A stretch of DNA of 64,000 nt from an uncultured Arthrobacter sp. (GTDB lineage Bacteria; Actinomycetota; Actinomycetes; Actinomycetales; Micrococcaceae): contig NZ_CANLXP010000010.1 of the NCBI RefSeq assembly GCF_947495145.1, forward strand, positions 62,001-126,000, read 5' to 3'. Numbering within the stretch: position 1 is the first letter of the stretch; the number at the start of each line of letters is the position of its first letter. Below the pieces are notes generated by a model. It saw only the letters and a program-made list of their open reading frames with translations. It searched no databases and had not been told where the DNA came from. Made by a program: the position numbers and the translations under genes. Below are positions 57,631-64,000 of the stretch, piece after piece.

Positions 57631-58439
57631 GCACCGGCATGCAGACAACGACGAGCAACGCCGCGCCGTCACAATTCTCACTGATCCGTACACATACGAA
57701 AGCCCAGCTGCTCGAACAGCTGCGGATCCCAATCGCGGTGATTTCATCGGTGGTCTTCCCGGCGCTGGTGCTGATGTTCTTCGTGGTGCCGCAATCCGCC
57801 GTAACAGCAAATCCGATTGCATCGCTCGCGTCGATTGCGCAGCTCGCGGTCTTCGGTGTGATGAGCGCCTTCCTGTTCAACTACGGCGTAGGGGTCGCAG
57901 AGGACCGCGCCAACCCGTGGAGCAGCTACGTTCGCTCGCTGCCGGTTGGAGCGTTGCCGGGAATTCTCGGCCGTGCGGTGACCGGGATGCTCTTCGCGTT
58001 CATGTCATTGCTGCCTGTGCTGATTCTCGGCGCACTCCTCACTTCCGCGCCCGATGCGTTCACCAGCGGCGACCTGCCCTGGTGGCGAATACCCTTCGCC
58101 GTAATCGTGTGGCTGCTGTGCGGACTGCCGTTCCTGGCGCTCGGCCTGTTCATCGGGCACCTCTGCACTTCGAAGGTGGCCGTAGCCGTGACGCAGGTGG
58201 TGTTCTTCCCACTGGCTTTCGCGGGTGGAATGATGCTTCCGCCGTTGATGTTTCCCGACTGGCTGAACACGCTCTCGCTGTTCCTGCCCTCACGTGCGGC
58301 GCGCGACCTCTCCGTCTTCGCCCTCACTGGCGAGGGCTTGGAGCCGACCACGATCGTGTGCCTGCTGGCGTGGATGCTGGTGCTGGGAGCTGCGGCGATC
58401 TGGGCGGCGCGGCGGGATCAGGGACGCCGGTTCCGCTGA
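57627..58439 (+). CDS. ABC-2 type transporter permease
   Basis: This 270-residue protein has six membrane segments and ABC-2 features, including the segment VVFFPLAFAGGMMLPPLMFP that precedes the last helix. It should pair with the ATPase encoded just upstream to export an unknown compound, perhaps an antibiotic or lipid. It closes the four-gene unit and converges on the PspA-like gene with a 26-base gap. Confidence 0.9.
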   Translation: MSTGMQTTTSNAAPSQFSLIRTHTKAQLLEQLRIPIAVISSVVFPALVLMFFVVPQSAVTANPIASLASIAQLAVFGVMSAFLFNYGVGVAEDRANPWSSYVRSLPVGALPGILGRAVTGMLFAFMSLLPVLILGALLTSAPDAFTSGDLPWWRIPFAVIVWLLCGLPFLALGLFIGHLCTSKVAVAVTQVVFFPLAFAGGMMLPPLMFPDWLNTLSLFLPSRAARDLSVFALTGEGLEPTTIVCLLAWMLVLGAAAIWAARRDQGRRFR

Positions 58440-58465
58440 GGCGCGGTTCTCCGGTTTCGGCGAGT

Positions 58466-59158
58466 TTAGGATCCGCCCGGACGGCGGCCCTGTGCGCGTT
58501 CCTTCAACTGCCGGAGTTCCTGCTCGGCCGCCTCGCGCGCTTCCAGCTCGCCGAAGGCCTCTTCGAGTTTCCCGGAGGATGGGTCTGACCACGCGAGTTC
58601 TTCCTGGGCGCCCTGCAGATGCCTCAGGCGCCGGGCCTCTTGCTCCGCTTCCCGGGCAGCGCGGGCGGTTTCGGCACTGCTTCCTGCAGAGGCCGAGACT
58701 GCGCCGCGAACCTCCAGCGCCGCCTGCGTGGCGCCGTGCTGTGCTCTCAGGGATTCGTACCGGACCGCGTTTTCCTGCAGGGAGGTTTCCAGCCGGTACA
58801 GGTCACCTTCCAGTGCCTGGAACTGCCGGCCGACATCGTCGCGCTGGCGGGTCAGCGTATCTAGCCTTTTCTGCACTTCCACCGCGCGGCGCAGCGCGGC
58901 CCGTGCGGCGTCGTCGTTATTGTCCGCAACCGCACGCTCCGCTTCACGGTTGCATGCATCCAGATCTTCCACTGCCTGCCGGGCGAGGCTGTTGACGCGA
59001 TGGCGGACGGCGGCGAGGTCGGCAACGCTGCGGCGGGCGCGGTCGAGGTTCTCTTCCTGTTGCCGCTGCGATTCGCCGAGCGCGGTGATGGGATCAGCCG
59101 GTTCCACGGCATTGCGGCGCGAGGAGATGATACGGGAGATGCGGCGTCGGACGGACAC
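58466..59158 (-). CDS. PspA/IM30-like coiled-coil protein
   Basis: This 230-residue protein is almost entirely helical and charged, with DPITALGESQRQQEENLDRA, long heptad stretches and EAFGELEAREAAEQELRQLKE at the end, as in PspA/IM30 (ESCRT-III-like) envelope-stress proteins. The GTG at 59158 lies six bases after the stop of the upstream membrane protein gene, so the two are coupled. It probably protects the membrane under stress. The PspA assignment rests on composition and partial pattern, not on a full match. Confidence 0.75.
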   Translation of the reverse strand: MSVRRRISRIISSRRNAVEPADPITALGESQRQQEENLDRARRSVADLAAVRHRVNSLARQAVEDLDACNREAERAVADNNDDAARAALRRAVEVQKRLDTLTRQRDDVGRQFQALEGDLYRLETSLQENAVRYESLRAQHGATQAALEVRGAVSASAGSSAETARAAREAEQEARRLRHLQGAQEELAWSDPSSGKLEEAFGELEAREAAEQELRQLKERAQGRRPGGS

Positions 59159-59163
59159 TGGCG

Positions 59164-59769
59164 CTAGGCCCGCCGGGTGCCGGTGCCGTAGGCGGCGTTC
59201 CAGGTCTTCAGCGCGCCGATTTCCATGGTGAGGCGTGAGGTTGCCCGCTCGAGCTGCCGGCTGCCGGAGACCTGGTGCACATCGAGCAAGGTACGGCGAA
59301 GTTGAGCCGAAAGGTCGCAAAGTGAGCTGACCTGCTCGCCGATGCTGCGGACCAGTTCCTCGCGCAGCGCCCTGTTCGGCTCCCTCTCCGCAAGCGCGAG
59401 ACGCTCACAGAGCACCGCTTCAGCGCGGGTAAGGTCATCGGCGGTCGCAGCGAGGTCTCCGGTGGAAGATCCCTGGGCAATGGCTGCCGCAACCGAGCGG
59501 CGCGTAGCGTCGGTAGAGCGCTCGAGCTGGAGCCGAAGCCGGGCAAGCTCCCGTGCCGATGCATCCATGGACAATGACCGGAGCCGGCTGGAGCCGCGCT
59601 CGATCCGGCGGCGGAGGATCCCGGAGCGGCGGACGCGGCGCACAATCAGCCAGGTACCGGTTGCAGCGCCGATGGCGAGGACTCCCAGAACGGCTCCCCC
59701 AAAGAGGAGAAGCTGGAGGACACCTTCCAGCAGGACTTCCGTGGCGTCAGCGAACTCTGAATCAGGCAT
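59164..59769 (-). CDS. Membrane-anchored coiled-coil protein upstream of PspA-like gene
   Basis: This 201-residue protein has one N-terminal membrane segment (about 12-38, VLLEGVLQLLLFGGAVLGVL and following), a basic stop-transfer (RRVRRSGILRRRI), and a helical charged body. I do not recognise a family. The ATG at 59769 gives a short outer N-terminus. Tight spacing with the PspA-like gene suggests that the two work together, perhaps as a membrane tether or docking partner. It lies 57 bases after the hspR stop. Confidence 0.72.
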   Translation of the reverse strand: MPDSEFADATEVLLEGVLQLLLFGGAVLGVLAIGAATGTWLIVRRVRRSGILRRRIERGSSRLRSLSMDASARELARLRLQLERSTDATRRSVAAAIAQGSSTGDLAATADDLTRAEAVLCERLALAEREPNRALREELVRSIGEQVSSLCDLSAQLRRTLLDVHQVSGSRQLERATSRLTMEIGALKTWNAAYGTGTRRA

Positions 59770-59826
59770 GTATACAAGTGTGCCGTGGAATTGGATGTTG
59801 CGCCATGTTGAGAGCATCAGAGCCGG

Positions 59827-60249
59827 TCATCGCGCTGAGTCGCCGCGCCAGATCATGAGAGCCTGGCTGCGCGGACGCGGTCGCTGTCCCCTGGCGAGGG
59901 TGACGACGTCGCCGGCAAGCCCGGCCGCGAAGACGCGGCTGGTTTCCGACTTCCGGCGCTGAGCCAGCTCTTCCGTGAGTTCGCTGACCCGGTGCTGGAG
60001 CGCCATCACCTGATTTTCCAGCTCGAGAATGCGGCGGATGCCCTCGAGCGAAACGCCCTCCTGGGACAGCCGCTGAACCTCCCGCAGGACGTTGACGTCA
60101 CGCTGCGAGTAGCGGCGCGCGCGCCCGGGTGCCCTGCTGGGAGTTACCAAACCCAGGCGATCGTACTGGCGCAGCGTCTGGGGATGCATGTCCGCCAGCT
60201 CCGCTGCGACGGAGATGACATAGATCGGCATGTTGATGTCGACTGCCAT
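59827..60249 (-). CDS. hspR: HspR, MerR-family heat-shock repressor
   Basis: This 140-residue protein has the HspR start YVISVAAELADMHPQTLRQYDRLGLV, in part a MerR-type helix-turn-helix, then RARRYSQRDVNVLREVQ and a coiled-coil dimerisation helix. In actinobacteria HspR binds HAIR sites with DnaK as co-repressor and controls the dnaK operon and clpB. It is the last gene of dnaK-grpE-dnaJ-hspR, 38 bases after dnaJ. A HAIR box is found upstream of clpB in this window. Confidence 0.95.
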   Translation of the reverse strand: MAVDINMPIYVISVAAELADMHPQTLRQYDRLGLVTPSRAPGRARRYSQRDVNVLREVQRLSQEGVSLEGIRRILELENQVMALQHRVSELTEELAQRRKSETSRVFAAGLAGDVVTLARGQRPRPRSQALMIWRGDSAR

Positions 60250-60287
60250 GGTCTCGCTCCCCTTTCGCTGGCTAAATTTTCCGCACC

Positions 60288-61283
60288 TTAGAGCCGTGCC
60301 TTTTCGGCAAGGTTGTTGCGAGGATCCGCATCCTTGGTGGCGTTGGCGAACGCCTCCACAGCGGCTGCGGCGTCCTTGTTCAGATTCTGCGGCACGACAA
60401 CGTCAATCGTCACGAGGAGATCGCCCGTCGCCTTCGACGTCTTCACTCCGCGGCCTTTGACGCGCAGGGTCCTGCCGGAGGGTGTGCCCGCGGGGACCCT
60501 GACGGTAACCTTCTCGCCGTCCAGGGTAGGCACCTCCACCTGGGCTCCGAGCGCGGCTTCGGGGAAGGTGACCGGCACGTGTACCCGGATGTTGTCGCCG
60601 TCGCGCTGGAAGAAGGAGTGCGGCTTCACATTCACGGTCACCATGAGGTCTCCGTTCCCTGCAGCCCCTGGCTGGCCCTTACCGCGCACACGCACTTTCT
60701 GCCCGTCGCGGATGCCGGCGGGGACTCGAACGTCGATGACTTCGCCAGAGGGTTCACGCAGGCCGATGGTTGTGCCGCGGATGGACCCCGCGAAGGAAAT
60801 GGAGGTGCTGGCCGTCCGGTCTGCGCCCTTGCGGGTCGGCGCCTGGTAACCCGGGAACCCGCCCCCGGATGAATAACCGCCTCCACCGCCGAAGAGGTCA
60901 GCGAACTCCGGTGGCAGGTTGCTGCCGCCGCCGAAACCTCCGCTGCGCTGGCGCCCCGCGGACTGTCCGAAGAGGTTCCCGAAGACGTCGTCAAAGCCGG
61001 CGCCCCCGGCTGGCCCGCCCGGCCCGCCGGCGGTGAACCGTGCCCCGCTTCCCATCGCCCGGATCGCGTCATACTGCTGGCGTTCCTCAGGGTCGGACAA
61101 CACTGAATAGGCCTCGGAGATGTCCTTGAACATCTTGTCGGAGCCGCCCGTGCTCTGGTTCTGGTCCGGGTGGTGCTTGCGTGCGAGCTTCCGGTAAGCC
61201 TTTTTGATGTCGGCGTCGGAGGCGTCCTTGGGTACGCCGAGGATCTTGTAGAAGTCCTTGTCGACCCAATCCTGACTAGCCAT
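60288..61283 (-). CDS. dnaJ: DnaJ-family co-chaperone without zinc finger (class B, CbpA-like)
   Basis: This 331-residue protein has a J domain (FYKILGVPKDASDADIKKAY and HPD at about 39-41), a Gly/Phe-rich linker with DDVFGNLFGQ and ADLFGGGGG, and the two C-terminal beta domains (TGDLLVTIDVVVPQNLNKD). The cysteine-rich zinc domain of classical DnaJ is absent and the protein has no cysteine at all. It stimulates DnaK ATPase. The ATG at 61283 gives the standard MASQDWVDKDFY start. A nested hairpin lies in the 148-base gap after grpE. Confidence 0.93.
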   Translation of the reverse strand: MASQDWVDKDFYKILGVPKDASDADIKKAYRKLARKHHPDQNQSTGGSDKMFKDISEAYSVLSDPEERQQYDAIRAMGSGARFTAGGPGGPAGGAGFDDVFGNLFGQSAGRQRSGGFGGGSNLPPEFADLFGGGGGYSSGGGFPGYQAPTRKGADRTASTSISFAGSIRGTTIGLREPSGEVIDVRVPAGIRDGQKVRVRGKGQPGAAGNGDLMVTVNVKPHSFFQRDGDNIRVHVPVTFPEAALGAQVEVPTLDGEKVTVRVPAGTPSGRTLRVKGRGVKTSKATGDLLVTIDVVVPQNLNKDAAAAVEAFANATKDADPRNNLAEKARL

Positions 61284-61340
61284 CTGACCCCTCCCTTCTA
61301 TAAATGTTAAGTTGCCTGTTCGTGGAAGCCTTGCCGCCAT

Positions 61341-61417
61341 CCCCTCCGAGGAAGGGGGCTTTAATATTCCGAGGGCCGCCAGGCCCGTGGGAATTTCGTT
61401 GCCCCCGTTCGGAGGGG
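61341..61417 (-). other. Nested RNA hairpin between grpE and dnaJ
   Basis: Four pairs of arms nest in one 77-base element: CCCCTCCGA with TCGGAGGGG, GGGGGC with GCCCCC, ATTCC with GGAAT, and GGGCC with GGCCC around a GCCA loop. Short unpaired bulges separate them. In the mRNA it may act as an attenuator, a processing site or a stability element, or it may be a repetitive palindrome. Confidence 0.75.
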
Positions 61418-61431
61418 AAGGACGCGCTCAC

Positions 61432-62118
61432 CTACTCAGGAACAGCCACAATCACCTGGGCGGCACGCAGAACGCGATCATTCTTCTTGTAGCCGACGCG
61501 GAGGATCTGGCTGACGCTGTCGAACTGCACGTCGGCACTGGGCTGCTGGATGAGGGCTTCGTGGATGTTCGGGTCGAACTCCACTCCGGTCTCATCGATG
61601 CGGGACAGGCCGTAGGTCTTCAGCGCGTTCTCCAGCTTGGTGGAGATTGCCGCGAACGGCCCTTCCGCGAGGTCGCCGTGCTGCCGGGCGGCATCGATGT
61701 CATCGAGAACCGGCATCAGCGAATTCAATACGCCGATGACCGCCATGTCCCGTGCAACGTCCCGGTCCCGCTCCACCCGCTTGCGGTAATTGACGTACTC
61801 CGCCTGCAGGCGCAGAAGGTCATTCCGCAGCTCAGCTTCGACCTCGGTGGAAGCGGCAGGGATCTCCTCGCCGCCGCCGGCCTCGTTGAGGATGGCTTCC
61901 GCCTGGGCCAAAGCATCCTGACCGTCGGCCGGGCCGTCCGTTGGGGCTTCGGACTCCTGGCCGGCACCCGCTGAGGGCGCCGAACCAGTGTCCTCCGCAC
62001 CGGCTGTGTCGCCGGCATCCTGCTGCCCACGGACCTGGCCGGTTTCCGGGTCGATCTTCCGGTTATCCCGGAAGCTGACCGGCTCCTGGTGCTCTTCTTC
62101 GTTTCCGTGGTGAGGCAT
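61432..62118 (-). CDS. grpE: Nucleotide exchange factor GrpE
   Basis: This 228-residue protein has an acidic, low-complexity N-terminal region (about 1-85), a long coiled-coil (ELRNDLLRLQAEYVNYRKRVERD) and the C-terminal beta domain with NPNIHEALIQ-type pattern (FDPNIHEALIQQPSADVQ). It drives ADP release from DnaK. It starts two bases after the dnaK stop. Confidence 0.95.
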   Translation of the reverse strand: MPHHGNEEEHQEPVSFRDNRKIDPETGQVRGQQDAGDTAGAEDTGSAPSAGAGQESEAPTDGPADGQDALAQAEAILNEAGGGEEIPAASTEVEAELRNDLLRLQAEYVNYRKRVERDRDVARDMAVIGVLNSLMPVLDDIDAARQHGDLAEGPFAAISTKLENALKTYGLSRIDETGVEFDPNIHEALIQQPSADVQFDSVSQILRVGYKKNDRVLRAAQVIVAVPE

Positions 62119-62120
62119 GG

Positions 62121-63998
<1,878 letters not shown>

Positions 63999-64000
63999 TA

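Overview
This 64 kb window is a chromosomal segment of a high-GC actinobacterium, most probably a member of the Micrococcaceae (Arthrobacter-like). The genus is an inference. It rests on the GC-rich codon use, the HspR/HAIR heat-shock circuit, DUF3073 and septum-formation family proteins, and a gene neighbourhood that matches, by gene content, the conserved actinobacterial block known from Mycobacterium tuberculosis (tad genes/ssd, acs, dpp, nth, marP, crp, ridA, DUF4177, ponA2, metallophosphoesterase). Most of the window is ordinary core genome. I see no CRISPR array, transposase, prophage or integrase, and no obvious new defence system.

Layout. 1-3293 (minus): a tad pilus/secretion cluster (tadC-like gene cut by the left edge, tadB-like, tadA ATPase, ssd/CpaE-like). 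3421-8074: a stand-alone family-A DNA polymerase, then CoA pyrophosphatase, endonuclease III and an Ala/Pro-rich membrane protein. 8384-12391: acetyl-CoA synthetase, an MHS-type transporter and aroQ. 12396-17988: a dipeptide ABC transporter split into two convergent units. 18172-25300: MarP protease, Crp/GlxR regulator, Nudix hydrolase, RidA, a 53-residue DUF4177 protein, a class A PBP and a metallophosphoesterase. 25421-29124: a two-gene ABC exporter whose site motifs fit a heterodimer with one degenerate ATP site. 29218-29294: tRNA-Pro(CGG). 29375-39251: purine genes purC, purD, purF and purM around a membrane molybdoenzyme, an asparaginase, a sterol-carrier-like protein and a DUF2079 protein. 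39339-51874: DUF3073, a septum-formation protein, clpB with a HAIR operator, aldo/keto reductase, a lipoprotein PBP, YccF, a DEAD-box helicase, an M20 amidohydrolase and trmB.

51871-55631 is the most accessory-looking part. It holds a scar of decayed genes (TetR-type regulator tail, DUF4386-like scrap, zinc-type oxidoreductase), small membrane and coiled-coil proteins, a sugar acetyltransferase, a Pro/Glu-rich lipoprotein with a TTG start, and a DinB-like protein. 55701-58439 is a compact four-gene unit (membrane protein, winged-helix regulator, ABC ATPase, ABC-2 permease) preceded by a 13-bp-arm palindrome that touches its first start codon. 58466-63995 (minus) is a stress block: dnaK-grpE-dnaJ-hspR followed by a membrane coiled-coil protein and a PspA-like protein.

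Functional links: HspR encoded at 59827-60249 is the likely repressor of clpB through the HAIR box at 44020-44040 and of its own operon, whose promoter lies beyond the right edge. The Crp/GlxR protein at 19591-20268 may control acsA through a TGTGA-N6-GCACA site. The strongest leads are the palindrome-controlled ABC unit, the nested hairpin between grpE and dnaJ, the gene scar behind trmB, and the tandem duplication at the end of marP.
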